A DNA stretch of 64,000 nucleotides from Channallabes apus (Eukaryota > Chordata > Actinopteri > Siluriformes > Clariidae), in the NCBI GenBank assembly GCA_030522415.1, contig CM060104.1, positions 15,411,729-15,475,728 of the forward strand, written 5' to 3'. The notes beneath the pieces were generated by a model. It saw only the letters and a list, made by a program, of their open reading frames with translations. It was not told where the DNA came from and did no database searches. This document shows positions 22,951 to 34,129 of this stretch, one piece after another. Numbering within the stretch: position 1 is the stretch's first letter; every line of letters begins with the position of its first letter. Made by a program: the position numbers and the translations under genes.

Positions 22951-23020
22951 GTAACGAACCCGCGCGTGTGTGCAAAAAGACTACAAAGATTTTGTGCTTT
23001 AAGTATACAAGTATAGGTAA

Positions 23021-23072
23021 CTCGCCTTCCATGTGGAAGGCCCAGCTTCAATTCCCAGCCAGTGCCCAAAAT
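23021..23072 (+). pseudogene. tRNA-Gly-like 3' fragment
   Basis: AACTCGCCTTCCATGTGGA resembles the anticodon arm of tRNA-Gly with UCC in the loop, followed by GGCCCAGCTTCAATTCCCAG where the T arm should be. The D arm is barely recognisable. Probably a decayed tRNA or SINE head. Confidence 0.4.
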
Positions 23073-23520
23073 CTTGTATGATGTTTATTTTGTGGCACAT
23101 TTATACAGGAAAAAAAAAACATTAATTAGAACAAATAGAATATAAGGGACAAAGAACTATAGATTTGAGAGTCCAAAGAAAGGTTAAAATACACGAGAGG
23201 ATTGAAATTAAGTATAAACCGTGAAAAGAAGTAGCAAGAGACACTTCAATTAAAAATAATATCATAATAATCTAGAAGTATATTCTTCTTCTTATTAAAT
23301 TTAATTAATTTAATAGAGTTTAAAATTAAGGTCATTTCTAGAAGGAAAAGATGGAAGTACAATTGTTCCTTTTTAATTCTCTGTTTATGTATAAAACATA
23401 TTTTATGAGTATTTTGCATGTAAAATAAAATAAACAACAACAAATTCAAGCGGTTTATTTTCCGCATTCTCATAATAAAAGATTATATATTTAATAGTAA
23501 AGGAGTGAGATACATTAGAG

Positions 23521-23858
23521 TGTCACGTATCCTCCGGTGTCTGTGTCGGGTGTGTGTGTGCGGCATGAACGCAGAGGCGGCGAGCTGGCGTTTCCAAGAA
23601 GGGCTTTTATTTAAATAAAATAACATAACACAAACACAACCTATAACTGCAACAAAAGCTAGACGCCTGACTGAAGTTCAGCCAGGCTATTTGTAACTAA
23701 ACATAATCCAAACATAATTAGCTTTCCTCGGTTCAGGTGAGCTTCTTACGTCACCTGACCGAGATGCAGACTGGGAACTGAAGTATTAACTAACACAAAA
23801 CAAACTACAACACAAAATAAACTGGTGGTCTGGCGCCATCTAGGGGTTAACCCTTACA
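23521..23858 (-). repeat. 3' LTR of the small LTR element, copy 1
   Basis: 338 bp, TG...CA on the minus strand. It shares high identity with the split 5' LTR, apart from small changes (for example GAACGCAGAGG against GAACATAGAGG). Confidence 0.9.
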
Positions 23859-23892
23859 TAACCCCCTCTTTAAAAATGCTCCTCCGGAGCAT

Positions 23893-25101
23893 TCAGGGTG
23901 GCCCTGGACACCCACCCCAATGTCCCACCTTTTCGTTCCTGTCCTTGAGGCTGGGTGATGTAGCTGGCCTTTTGCCCGTGATTGCCCTCCACTGAGGAGC
24001 GGGCGCGACACTCTCGGCGTCTGGCTGAGGAGCGGGCGCGACGATCTCGGCGCCTGGCTGAGGAGCGGGCGCGACGATCTCGGCGCCTGGCTGAGGAGCG
24101 GGCGCGACGATCTCGGCGCCTGGCTGAGGAGCGGGCGCGACGATCTCGGCGCCTGGCTGAGGAGCGGGCGCGACGATCTCGGCGCCAGGCTGAGGAGCGG
24201 GCGCGACGATCTCGGAGCCGGGTTGAGGAGCTGCCACTGGGTTTGACGACTGCAGCGCTGGAGAGGTGCTCGGCGACTGCAGATGAGCTGGCGCGCTGTC
24301 CTCAAAGCCTGCAGGAGGCGGAAGGATGACGCTCTCCAGATCGCATGGCAGCTGCATCGCTGGAGAGGTGCTCGGCGGCTGCAGACGAGTTGGCGCGTAG
24401 TCCTCCACACTGAGCAGAGGTGGCGGGGATGGAGGAAATGCGTCCGCCATGCTGCCCAGCCACTGTTGGTAATCCTCCGCGACGAGCACCGGCGCGGGAG
24501 GTGGAGGAAACGCGTCCGCGTCGCCGTGCTGCAGCGCCGCATAATCCTGCATGTTAAGCACCGGCGGTGGAGGCGGGGGAAGTGCGTCGTCCACGCTACA
24601 CAGCCCATTCGTGTCCTCCTCCGCGCCGAGTTCAGGCAGTGGCAGGAGGGGGCGCGCTTCGTCCAGATCCGAGAGAGGGAGATCTTCCGGGACTACAGCT
24701 TGGCTCTCCCGAACCTGGACGAGCAACTGCTGGAGCTGAAGCACCTGCTCCGGCAGGTCATGAATGCGCTCCTCGTTTTGCTCTGCCCACTGCCTGTAGA
24801 TTCCTCCCGTTTCGCCCTCACCCCTGTCACGCCAGACCTCCCCGGTCCGAATCTCCTCTGGGCTTGGGAATGTGTCTCCCCCAGCTGCCACACCTTTAAA
24901 TGGCGTTCGCCGGATGGCGAGCCTGCAGCCTTCCCAGCTTCGCCTCGCCACTCTCTCTCGGTGCTCCTCGCTGTCCTCCTGCAATTCCGCCGATTCGGTG
25001 AGACTGCAGCCTTCCCAGCTCTGCCAAATCTCTATCTCTCCATGCTCCTCGCCGTCCTTCAGCAGTTCCGCCAGCTCGGGAGAGATGGTCATAGCGCCCA
25101 C
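23893..25101 (-). CDS. Acidic, coiled-coil, proline-rich protein of LTR element
   Basis: One uninterrupted 402-codon frame fills the internal region, starting near the 5' LTR (ATG at 25101). Residues 1-130 are acidic and helical, with two SWEGC phrases and an EEHRERVARRSWEGCRLAIR stretch. About residues 115-135 look like a short coiled coil (EQVLQLQQLLVQVRES). Residues 165-250 alternate proline runs with D/E-Y phrases (MQDYAAL, AEDYQQWL, VEDYAPT). Residues ~287-370 are a tandem array of an 11-residue unit (QPGAEIVAPAP). There is no zinc knuckle, protease or polymerase motif. It could be a diverged gag-like structural protein that packages its RNA, but that is inference. The frame is intact while neighbouring TE genes are broken. 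Confidence 0.65.
   Translation of the reverse strand: MGAMTISPELAELLKDGEEHGEIEIWQSWEGCSLTESAELQEDSEEHRERVARRSWEGCRLAIRRTPFKGVAAGGDTFPSPEEIRTGEVWRDRGEGETGGIYRQWAEQNEERIHDLPEQVLQLQQLLVQVRESQAVVPEDLPLSDLDEARPLLPLPELGAEEDTNGLCSVDDALPPPPPPVLNMQDYAALQHGDADAFPPPPAPVLVAEDYQQWLGSMADAFPPSPPPLLSVEDYAPTRLQPPSTSPAMQLPCDLESVILPPPAGFEDSAPAHLQSPSTSPALQSSNPVAAPQPGSEIVAPAPQPGAEIVAPAPQPGAEIVAPAPQPGAEIVAPAPQPGAEIVAPAPQPGAEIVAPAPQPDAESVAPAPQWRAITGKRPATSPSLKDRNEKVGHWGGCPGPP
23993..24240 (-). repeat. 33-bp minisatellite in the LTR-element ORF
   Basis: About seven units of GAGGAGCGGGCGCGACGATC-type DNA (plus-strand phrase). Each unit is 33 bp, so copy-number change keeps the frame. The end units have diverged, the central ones are identical or nearly so. 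The related copy at 62356 lacks the array. Confidence 0.92.
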
Positions 25102-26430
25102 CCAAAAATCGTCTCGGGGGGGGGACCTCCGCCATGCCGCTTAGACGGTCTAGCTTTCCGTCACGTATCCTCCGGTGTCTGTGTCGGGTGTGTGTGTGCG
25201 GCATGAACATAGAGGCGGCGAGCTGCCGTTTCCAAGAAGGGCTTTTATTTAAATAAAATAACATAACACAAACACAACCTATAACTGCAACAAAAGCTAG
25301 GCGCCTGACTGAAGTTCAGCCAGGCTATTTGTAACTAAACATAATCAAAACATAATTAGCTTTCCTCGGTTCAGGTGAGCTTCTTACAGATGTCGCCATT
25401 AAAAACGCGCGTTTCGAGAAAAGGGATCCCGTGACTTGCCGCGGCTTTGCGCGGCTGCGTGCGGGAAGCTGTGAACATGCCCTTCATTACCTGTAGGGGG
25501 CAGTCGTGTTTCAGTCTGAAGTATTGTGTGTCTACTGAAGCCGAAAATGTGTGCAAATTAAACTGCGCATGCGTGTTTGGAGACGCTGTGCCCGCGCTGT
25601 GGATCAGTCGGTTGTGGATCATCACGGAGGTACAACACGGCGTGGCTGGAGCTGGAGTTTGTCGTGTTCGAGGTAAGTTTAGCTTTCTTTTTTGGATGTG
25701 ATTCTCGCTTTCATGACTCCCAATTAATGTTCATCTTAATCTCAGGACGTACAATTAGCAATTTCAGTTTTTAATAGTGTGGAGATTTACAAAACACCGT
25801 TTTCGTGTAAAAACCTGAACCTACGGAGCCCCCCAGGGGTCCTGTGGTAAATAAATAAATAAATAAATAAATAAAATAATAATGAACCGAGTGCGCGGAT
25901 TAATACACCGAGATGTGTGTTTCTTACCCCCACCCCGAGTGAAAACGGCGTGTTCAGACAAAGGCTCGCCAGTTAGATGCCATTTCTGAACAAACTGAGT
26001 CGTGTGTGTTAAAGCATTAAATGGTAAAAGAGCACTAGCAATAAACGTTTTTTTTTCTGAAGCCGAACTTTATTAATGAGTTACGAGTAAAGAACCTGTA
26101 TATATGTTCATACAGTATTGACAGCAGCTCTAATTTGTCTAAATCGCATTGCAGACAATAAAAATAAGTCGAGTCATCCTGTGACCCTGCATGCTTAATC
26201 TTTCCACACATGATTCTTGCTTCTCACTTTTTCCTTAATCCCTCGCTGATCTATCTTGTATTTTTCGGTGTCAGAAACTTTGTGTTAGTAGCACTGCTTG
26301 ACATGCTTGATGCCTTCCTCTTTTGTAATTTGCTTTGGATAAAGGCAAACTTACAAAAGATGAAGAAATGCCTAAATGTAGTTGTACGAATAAAAGATTA
26401 TGTAATGATACAATGTAAATATTTTCACAG

Positions 26431-27162
26431 AAACAAAGCGTAAAGATGAGACGTGAATCTGAAGAGGATCTCTTTGATGATTGCCTGGTAAAGCATTGTT
26501 TTCTTATTAATTATACAATTTATTAATACCTTGAATATAGTGTTTGTTGTATTGGACAGAAGCATATAAATGCAAATGAATATATAAATCTGAGTAATTA
26601 TTGAACGAATTTTCATGTTTGGACTAACCCTTTAAATACAAACTCAGCATTCATCATAGGATTTCCTGACACTGTAAAGGTGCAGAGTAATCTATGGAGT
26701 GTAGCCATCTTATGCCATGTTTTACAATGTTTTAGTGATGCAAGATTATTGCTAAAGCAATTTAACCCAAGTTTAACAATCTGAAGTATATGAAGTGATG
26801 GTCATTTTTTATTATCAATTATTATTATTTTTAGTATATATAGTCAGCACAGGTTGAAGCAATTCAGATTTTTTTTTTGTTTCTCAAAATAAATTATTCA
26901 TTTTCTTGTACATTTTATGCAGGGGGACAGACGAAGTGATGCCAGTATGCACCTTCTTAAAATCCTTGTCGTCTGTGCTGTTGAAGGGGAAGAACCGGTT
27001 GGTGTATCCATAATCCTTGAAGGAGAGGAAATTTTGCAAGAATGTGGCAATAGCTCCGAGCACTGCGCTACACATTTGAGCTATTTTCAGAAAGTTCTTC
27101 TAGAACCTGATGGGATTAAGCTATCACCAAAAGTGCAAGCTTTAAAGATGAAGTTATCTTAA
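26431..27162 (+). pseudogene. Captured host-type gene fragment (two exons)
   Basis: A TATTTTCACAG acceptor precedes an exon at 26431-26487 with an ATG at 26446 and an end CTG|GTAAAG. A second acceptor (TTTTATGCAG) opens an exon at 26923-27162 in the same phase, giving 93 codons in all. The start is acidic (ESEEDLFDDCL), then HLLKILVVCAVEGEEPVGV and VLLEPDGIKLSPKVQALKMK. The last phrases resemble, from memory, the C-terminal tail of a family of uncharacterised teleost proteins, some annotated as SAMD3-like. Compared with my recollection of that tail, a segment of about 20 residues before YFQKVLLE seems missing. A 5' non-coding exon at about 25440-25672 may belong to it. Whether it is transcribed is unknown. 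A host gene piece carried by the element is the simplest reading. Confidence 0.5.
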
Positions 27163-27360
27163 AACATTTGATTTGGCTTGACTACAAGTCTTTACATGTT
27201 GTGTTTACATGTTCAGCTTAATGTTTTAATGCGTTATGGTTTCAATGGCATACATGGTTTAGGAGTGGATTGGAGAGAAGAGAGCTGTTCAGTTACTATA
27301 AAAAAAAAATCTAAAAAAATATATATAAAAACATAATATGATCTTTTTGAGTTATGAGGT

Positions 27361-27606
27361 TTTTTTTATTATACATAAGACAACCTTTCAGTTTTGTAAA
27401 TATTCTAGTTATAGTGTGTTAAGTTTTTCTTTAGGTTAAACGGTTTTGAGAATTAGACCATCCAGCTAAGATCAATATTATGTCGTTGATTGATAAAATC
27501 TGGATTAAGGATATTTTATTTTGTTTTATTTATTTAATTTGTATTTTTCATCTCCCCCCCCTGAGGGATTGCCACCTTATTGTGGTCAGGGGATTTGCGT
27601 GCCTCA
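27361..27606 (+). repeat. 240-bp block, copy 2 (partner at 18061-18300)
   Basis: See the first copy. Here the block continues into a GAGGGCTCAAGGGAGGTGTG phrase that is itself duplicated downstream. Confidence 0.85.
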
Positions 27607-27626
27607 GTGCTTGGATGTTTACCGAG

Positions 27627-28334
27627 GGCTCAAGGGAGGTGTGTCTGTGTGTGTCTGTGTGTGTGTGCGCGTGCGCTGTAGCCTGTCCTTTTTTCAGCGG
27701 ATTTTTCCGCTACCGCAGATCAGTTTATCAACTTGTAATATATAAATTTTAGGAATATATTAACATGTGGAGACATCGTTATATGTTGAATGGAACTTGT
27801 AAGCCTTTGAATGGTGTTAAAAATACTTGCAAAACAAGTATTGCAGCCATACATTGGAGGGAACTTCTGAGGTGGTCAGTGATTGATGGCACGGTCGGTC
27901 GGAGGGGGTTGTGATCACACCTATAGATCTTTTGTTCTAGGCTATCGGTCAAATATCTCTCCACTTGGAAGCAAAAACATGCAAGGGATTTCAGCATCTC
28001 GACGCACATACTAAGCTGTTTATAAAGTAGACACTGTTTGTTTTTTCATTTTGTAATCTTTCCCGTGTTTACCGTGTACTGTACAATGTATATTCATTTT
28101 TTAATGAATTACTGTAAATAAACTACACATTCCGTTGATTTACCAGAAATGACTTTTCTGTTTTTTGTGTGTGCTAAACTAAACTTCAGGGTCAAAGTAA
28201 TAGCGATTTTATTTGAAAAGTATTATATATTTACAATGCTGATAAGTTCAAGCTTAGATTCATATATAAACTGCTTCAAAGTCTTTCCACCCCGTGACCG
28301 CTGAAATCCGACAGACGCAGGGCTCAAGGGAGGT

Positions 28335-28376
<42 letters not shown>

Positions 28377-28500
28377 CTGTATGTGTGTGTGCGCGTGCGC
28401 TGCAGCCTGTCCTATTTTCAGCGGATTTTTCCGCTACCGCAGATCAGTTTATCAACTTGTAATATATACATTTTAGGAATATATTAACATGTGCAGACAT
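27627..28500 (+). repeat. Direct duplication within the inner TA-flanked element
   Basis: 27627-27776 and 28320-28500 align: GGCTCAAGGGAGGTGTG, a GT run of different length, TTTTCAGCGGATTTTTCCGC and a common end ATTAACATGTG-AGACAT. Further short duplications link 28275-28320 with 29015-29060 and 28925-28975 with 29190-29245. Confidence 0.85.
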
Positions 28501-28552
28501 TTAAGGGTGCGCTGCCCTCTCTTGCCCCTGCGTAGAGCCTACACACACACAC

Positions 28553-28556
28553 ACAC

Positions 28557-28622
<66 letters not shown>

Positions 28623-28625
28623 ATG

Positions 28626-28666
<41 letters not shown>

Positions 28667-28668
28667 TA
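28553..28668 (+). repeat. (ATCT)n microsatellite
   Basis: About 28 ATCT units with one ATGTCT interruption near 28621. Prone to length change and assembly error. Confidence 0.97.
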
Positions 28669-30433
28669 TATAAATACACATTTGGAATCTGCATCTACAT
28701 TTTCTGTTACAAGTATAGAATTAGGTTCAGCTGAGACTCATGATCAATGGTGTTAGGGTACTTATGTAGTGATAATTAGGTTCAGCCAGATCATTAAAAC
28801 TAACAATGGACTATGACACTCTTGAGAGGGGATATGAAGGTGTTATTCATTTATTTATTCTCTACAAGGGTGCGAACTACAGTACAGACCAAACTGTAAC
28901 TTTCTCTTATACTACTATAAAAATTCTAAATATAAACAAACAAAATACAGCTTTTTTTCCTCAGAGGTAAACGGAAAAGTGAAGTTGTTCAGCTGTTTAC
29001 TGTCACTGCAGCTTCTTCAAAGTCTTCCCACTCCGTGACCGCTGAAATCCGACACGACACCACGTTAGGCTACGTCTTGACTCATTTGTATACCGACGGT
29101 GATTGGATGTTTCCCGAGGGCTCAGGGGAGTGTGTGTGTGTCTATGTGTGTGCGTGCGCGCGGGTACTTGTTCTACTGTTATAAAAACTCTAAATATAAA
29201 CAAACAAAATACAGCTTTTTTTTTCAGAGGTAAACGGAAAAGTGAAGATGTTCAGTGTCACTATGCAGATGTTACACTCAGTGGAGTTACCGAAATCTTT
29301 GGTTTAGTCCTCATTGAGTTGCCACACATCATTTCCACATTTCACTCGCTTTTATTCCTCTTATGTGAACATAAACAGTGAAACATTCCACAGGTTTATA
29401 ATACACCGCGGCCAAGTGAACCACTTTCCCGTCGAACGAAACGAGGCACAATCGTGGTGTTTGCTTTGGTTATGACACACCATAGTTTATTATCTGCTGT
29501 GGTAGATCTGATTATTTATTCAAACACAATAATAAAGCTTTATATCCTCAGGAGGGCTCAGTACATTGTTTTAGCGATAGTTTCACGGAAGCGAGTTCAG
29601 AACTAATCTAACCAAACCAAAAAAAAAAAAAACATCCGAAGCTTCAAATAGAATGAACGAACTAATGAAATTGATATATATGTAATTGATATACTGTATA
29701 TACAGACGTGTGTGTGTCATTTTAATTCAAATGAACATTTTAATGCTTTCTGATACACTTATCAACTTATCCACATACACTTATCAACACAAACTCTCCG
29801 TGCACGCACACACAATCTCTAAAAAATTTATATTAATAACATACATATACAAATAAACAAATGTAGGTGTAATAAAAGTAGTCGTGATGTCAGTACTCGC
29901 CCAGCAAACCAGCCTTTTGCAGCGGCTTAAAACGTATGAATTATCTTCAAATATACAAAAAAAAAAGCGAAAAGACACTCGATTATTATGCATAGGTTAT
30001 TTGTTTAATTCAAAAAGTTCATAAAAACACTTTAAAACGAGAGAAAAACTGTTAAAATCCTCGTTCGCCTTCTCAGCGTTAGGTAGCGAGTGACGTCATG
30101 ATTTGAATCTGCGCGCCACCGGGGAAACATAGGGAAACTGACTTTCCCGGACCACCGGCTTTTAGATAAAGTCCTTCTATGCGCCATCTGGCGGATATTC
30201 AGTGAAGCACAACACATTTATTTTAAATTCCCGAATGTTGCCTCCGGCAAGTCGCGGCAAGCCGCGCGCTAAATTGCGGCATCCCGCGGGAAAACACGCG
30301 CAGTCTTAAAGGCGACATCTGTACGTCACCTGACCGAGGTGCAGACTGGGAACTGAAGTATTAACTAACACAAAACAAACTACAACACAAAATAAACTGG
30401 CGTTCTGGCGCCATCTAGGGGTTAACCCTTACA

Positions 30434-33400
30434 TAGAGTTAAGATTTTTTTTTTGTTTTCTCACACTCAACAAACAAATTAATTAGAGATCAATTTAACG
30501 TATCACAAAAAGAACATTTATCCTCTACCTCCAAGTATTTAGATAAAATTGAGTTTACAGGGTAAATTTTGTGGAAAAATATTTAGGTCTAAAAAGATGC
30601 TTTAAAATTCATCTAAAATGAATTAATCGGCTTGTATAAACCGACAGCCTTAACAAAAGGCAGCGTTTTGATCAAAAGGGTGATAAACGTGTGCGAAAAA
30701 ATGCAGACATGAAGGACTATACTCGACAAGAATATAGAGAATAAGAATCATGTTTATAATAAGATAATTAATTAAATAATAAAATTGTATCAAATAAGAA
30801 CTTTATTTAAAAGCCAGACTGACCAAATTTCTCATTAATTACTGAAGTAGTTAAATATGCTTATACTGTCTGTATACGTACGTAGCTTACATTTTAAAAG
30901 TACAATCGCAAGTAAATTACAAACTGCATGTAATGTTGTAAAATATGAATAAAACAGCATTAGACACAAATATATCATATGGTAGTATATGCGATGAAAA
31001 AGCTATTTACACATGAGTGCTCAAATGTAAAGCAAACGCCATTATTAATTTATTGTGTATATTTAACTTCATTCAGCCTTTTAAGTTATAGGAAAAATAA
31101 CATGCCTACCAGCCTACTATTATTTTCTGTTCAAATATAATCTTTAATAAAGTTAGCCTAATACAATATTGTTTCCAATACTGATGCAAACATGTTTTTG
31201 TTTTAGTCTATTCTCTGAATACGTGCTCTGTAGCCTCTTCTCACCTTTCATTTAGAGGTGAAGTTATCAAACCGGTTTCGCTGCTGGGGGAATTCGCAGA
31301 ATTGGGGTTTTTAAAACATACACACACACACACATTGATTAATACACATTGCACTGCTCTTTCTCGCGCTGTCCTAAAAGGGCGGAATTCCCTTTTTTTA
31401 GTGTCCTTTTTTCTTCCATTCCAAGGATTAAAAACAGTAACAATGTCAACTTTAGAATCTAGAATCCAGAAGATAAAATTTACACAAATTTAAAAAGAGG
31501 CCTTAATCACTGAAAGTCTTCAGAAGAGCCTCAGATTCAAGAGGTTTTAAAGTGTGAAGAGGTGCATTACAGTTCCTCTGAATGTATAGGTGAGAACAGC
31601 TGATTCACACTTGGGGAGAGTGAATAATTTGCATTTGAATGTTGTCTGGCATTGTAAAAGGAGGCACTAAAGAGGAGGATTTTTATTTAGACTATAAAAA
31701 AAATGTAACCTGCGTCTATGTTTAGGCGTTCCAGCTGCCACTTTTTAGTTAGAAGTTTTCAGTACAAATCTTATAATGCCCACATGACATGACGGAATTA
31801 GGCACGGCTGGTGAGCTATCCTTGCTAATGATCCCGGCTTTGCACCCCGTGCTATAAAAAACAAGTGCGACGGCCATCCGCGGACAGCAGCTCCTGCCTC
31901 CTCTCCGCTCGCGCTGGCTCTTGAAATCCCTGGGTGGGGCGCGTTCCATTTGCCCCGCTTGCATGCCGCACTTCCGCGTTGTTGTGTGCGCATCATCTGA
32001 AGGGGGAGGCGAGGTGCGATATTGATTTGGGCGCACGCCATGACAGGGTGAAAAAACTGCAGTATTGTCCTCAAAAGTGTAACAGATGAGGACTCATATT
32101 GATGTGCAAAAACTATATAATAAAACTATATAAGACTACTGTATATAGCCTTTATAAGACTCAACTTTTATTTAAGCGCACTCACAATAACGAAAAAACG
32201 TCGTGATTTTGCAATAAGGTGCACTGTTTTGTATTGTTTTTGGTGAACTTGAGCACGTCAGAAAATGAACGCAAAGTTTTTTTAATGGTGAGAGACAGTC
32301 TGCTTGCTGTTTTCCCGACGCATTCATAATCATTAGCTTGCGGCTGAGGTCTGATTAAAACTATATGTAGTAAATTAAACCACGGTGAAGTTGGTTTTAT
32401 ATTGGAAATTCGCTACACATTCAAGATTATCCCATCTGTTTATCAAGAAATAAAATATCCAAAAACGACAAATCGCATATTTTCTTACTCCGGAGTGGAC
32501 AGAGAAACTATTACAAATAAATATATTTTTAGATCGTCTCCTAAAAATATACTGGTAAAACTTGTTGGACTATAATCCACTCCATCATTGCTAATACCTA
32601 CAATAATTCCCTTTGCAATTTTAAATTTTCAATAGCTTTTTCGTTAAGTGGGTTACACAGTAAAACCAATTGGACTATAATCCAATCTATCATTGCTAAT
32701 AACTACAACCAATTACTAACTAGCGAATTACTAACGTTACAACTTACTAACTAGCGAATGCTTTAGTAAAGGGCTCTAAAAACTACAGCAATATGAATGA
32801 CCGTGGAATTATCGAACTCGGGTTTTCTGCATCGCGGCGAATCACCTGCAACTGAGCTACCAGGATTAATAGGAATAGCACTGAGCTATGTAGTAAATTA
32901 AAGAGGAGAATCATGATGCCGAATCACAGTCCTGAGCCCAAACCTCATTTAAATTAAATTAACAAATATTATAAGTAAAAAAACAATAGCCAACGTTTAG
33001 AAAAGGTTTATAAATTATTTCCGACATGAGTTGGTCCGGTGTTATGCGCAGAGCGCCGGGAGATTTCCTGAAGCTCCGAAATCGCTCAGGCATTTTTTCT
33101 AAATAGACGCTATCTTTAATAACTGATGGAGGTTTTGAGCTGTATACTGTACACACGCATTTTTGAGGGGTTTAAAACGAATTAATAAGTCCGAGCAGAT
33201 ACATGAAAGGTGAGAAGTGGCATTACTGAGCGCGCTGTCGCATTGTATATACTGTACAACATGCGTTTATCAATCTTTTGATTAAAACGCTGCCTTTTGT
33301 AAAGTGAATGTACTTTACAAAAGACGAACAGCTTTATTTCAGTCATAAATTCACAATCACATCACATTCCAGCTATTATTTCCAGCCGTGGTTAAATAAT

Positions 33401-33900
33401 GGATGAAATAATTATTCAATGCTGGACACAAACAGCAAATATGATGATTATTATAAAAAGCCAGAACAACATCGTATTCATAAAATAATATTTACCTAAT
33501 ATGATAATATATATATTGTTCATTCATGTCTTCTGATGATGTCGACACATCTTTACGTTTTAAATAAGACATGTTGGCATATTCATGAATCAGGACATTC
33601 GCATAGTTAACACTATCAGATACTATCAGGAAATTTTATTTATTTCAAGGCCATTTAAACCGAGGCATTGCCATGTCTTTCACTGTTTTGTCCCTGTTAA
33701 GACTTTACAAAAACTATATATAAGAAACTTATTAGGAATTTTAAAGCACGAATTTGGGCATCTCATTTCATCATTATGAAAATAACATGAAGCACATATA
33801 CACACATTCATCATGAAAGATCTGTTGTAAAACAAAATAAAATGTTTGCTTCAGCATTGGAAACAATATTGTTTTAGGCTAAGTAATTATACACAATTCT
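30434..33900. other. Interior of the outer TA-flanked element, no gene seen
   Basis: AT-rich DNA. A GC-rich island at 31840-32040 has a 109-codon minus-strand frame without motifs. A 40-bp phrase (GGACTATAATCCAMTCYATC) is repeated about 100 bp apart at 32566 and 32667. A perfect 12-bp-arm hairpin lies at 33294-33323. No transposase motif could be read in any frame. Confidence 0.5.
32806..32872 (-). pseudogene. tRNA-like fragment
   Basis: On the minus strand, GGTAGCTCAGTTGCAGGTGA resembles a D arm (A box) and CCCGAGTTCGATAATTCC a T arm (B box). The anticodon region does not fold convincingly. Probably a decayed tRNA or SINE head. Confidence 0.4.
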
Positions 33901-34129
33901 TCGTTTGGTCCGGCTTTTAGATAAAGTCCTTCCATGCGCCATCTGGCGGATATTCAGTGAAGCACAACACATTTATTTAAATTCCCGAATGTTGCTTATG
34001 GGAAGTCGCGGGAAGCCGCGTGCTAAATTGCGGGATCTCGCGGGAAAACACGCGCATTCTTAATGGCCGCATCTGTATAGAGACTCAATAACAGCAAAGA
34101 CGGCTGGTGTATTAATTATCAGTATTAAT

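Larger units (their letters stand above)
25387..30321. mobile_element. TA-flanked inverted-repeat element, inner copy
   Basis: Ends are CAGATGTCGCCATTAAAAAC (left) and the complement CAGATGTCGCCTTTAAGACT (right). TA is duplicated at 25385-25386 and 30322-30323, and the empty site can be seen in the other LTR near 23757. It sits in the 5' LTR of the small LTR element. Its 4.9 kb interior contains an exon-like first segment with a GAG|GTAAGTTT donor (25672), the spliced coding fragment described separately, a 240-bp block shared with the insert in BEL gag, internal direct duplications and GT/ATCT repeats. No transposase is readable. Confidence 0.85.
23521..30433 (-). mobile_element. Small non-autonomous LTR retrotransposon, copy 1
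   Basis: The two LTRs are 23521-23858 and 25159-25386 plus 30322-30433, the second split by the inner TA-flanked element. Both flanks are TAGAG, a perfect 5-bp duplication (23516-23520 and 30434-30438). On the minus strand the LTRs start TGTAAGGGTTAACCCCTAG and end ACGTGACA (the 5' LTR has CG for CA). A polypurine tract AAAGAGGGGGTTA precedes the 3' LTR. The internal 1.3 kb holds a single long frame and no pol, so it must borrow enzymes from another LTR element. A second copy is at 62356-63830, and the solo LTR at 7004 is related. Confidence 0.88.
22615..34075. mobile_element. TA-flanked inverted-repeat element, outer copy
   Basis: The left end CAGATCTGGCCTTTAAAAACG and the right end (complement CAGATGCGGCCATTAAGAAT) are inverted repeats, flanked by TA on both sides (22613-22614, 34076-34077). 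The subterminal DNA is very rich in CpG with CCCGCGGG motifs. It split the BEL element between gag and protease. Its left 250 bp and right 170 bp match the ends of the inner copy at 25387-30321. Interior DNA 22870-23520 and 30434-33900 holds tRNA-like fragments but no transposase that I can read. TA duplication and short inverted repeats would fit a Tc1/mariner-type or similar superfamily; the name is uncertain. Confidence 0.75.

Noticed and set aside
23995..24240. CRISPR-like array of regular repeats
   Set aside because: Units are contiguous 33-bp in-frame repeats without unique spacers, inside a eukaryotic retroelement ORF.
24693..24893. Separate small genes overlapping the LTR-element ORF
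   Set aside because: Several frames overlap here; only the 402-codon frame is conserved in copy 2.
24283..25206. 307-codon plus-strand Arg-rich frame
   Set aside because: It is the opposite strand of the intact LTR-element ORF; composition follows from the GC-rich coding strand.
28489..28734. IYLS-repeat protein
   Set aside because: It is translation of the (ATCT)n microsatellite.
31749..32074. GC-rich minus-strand frame as a host exon
   Set aside because: No splice signals in good context, no recognisable motif, and overlapping frames of similar length.
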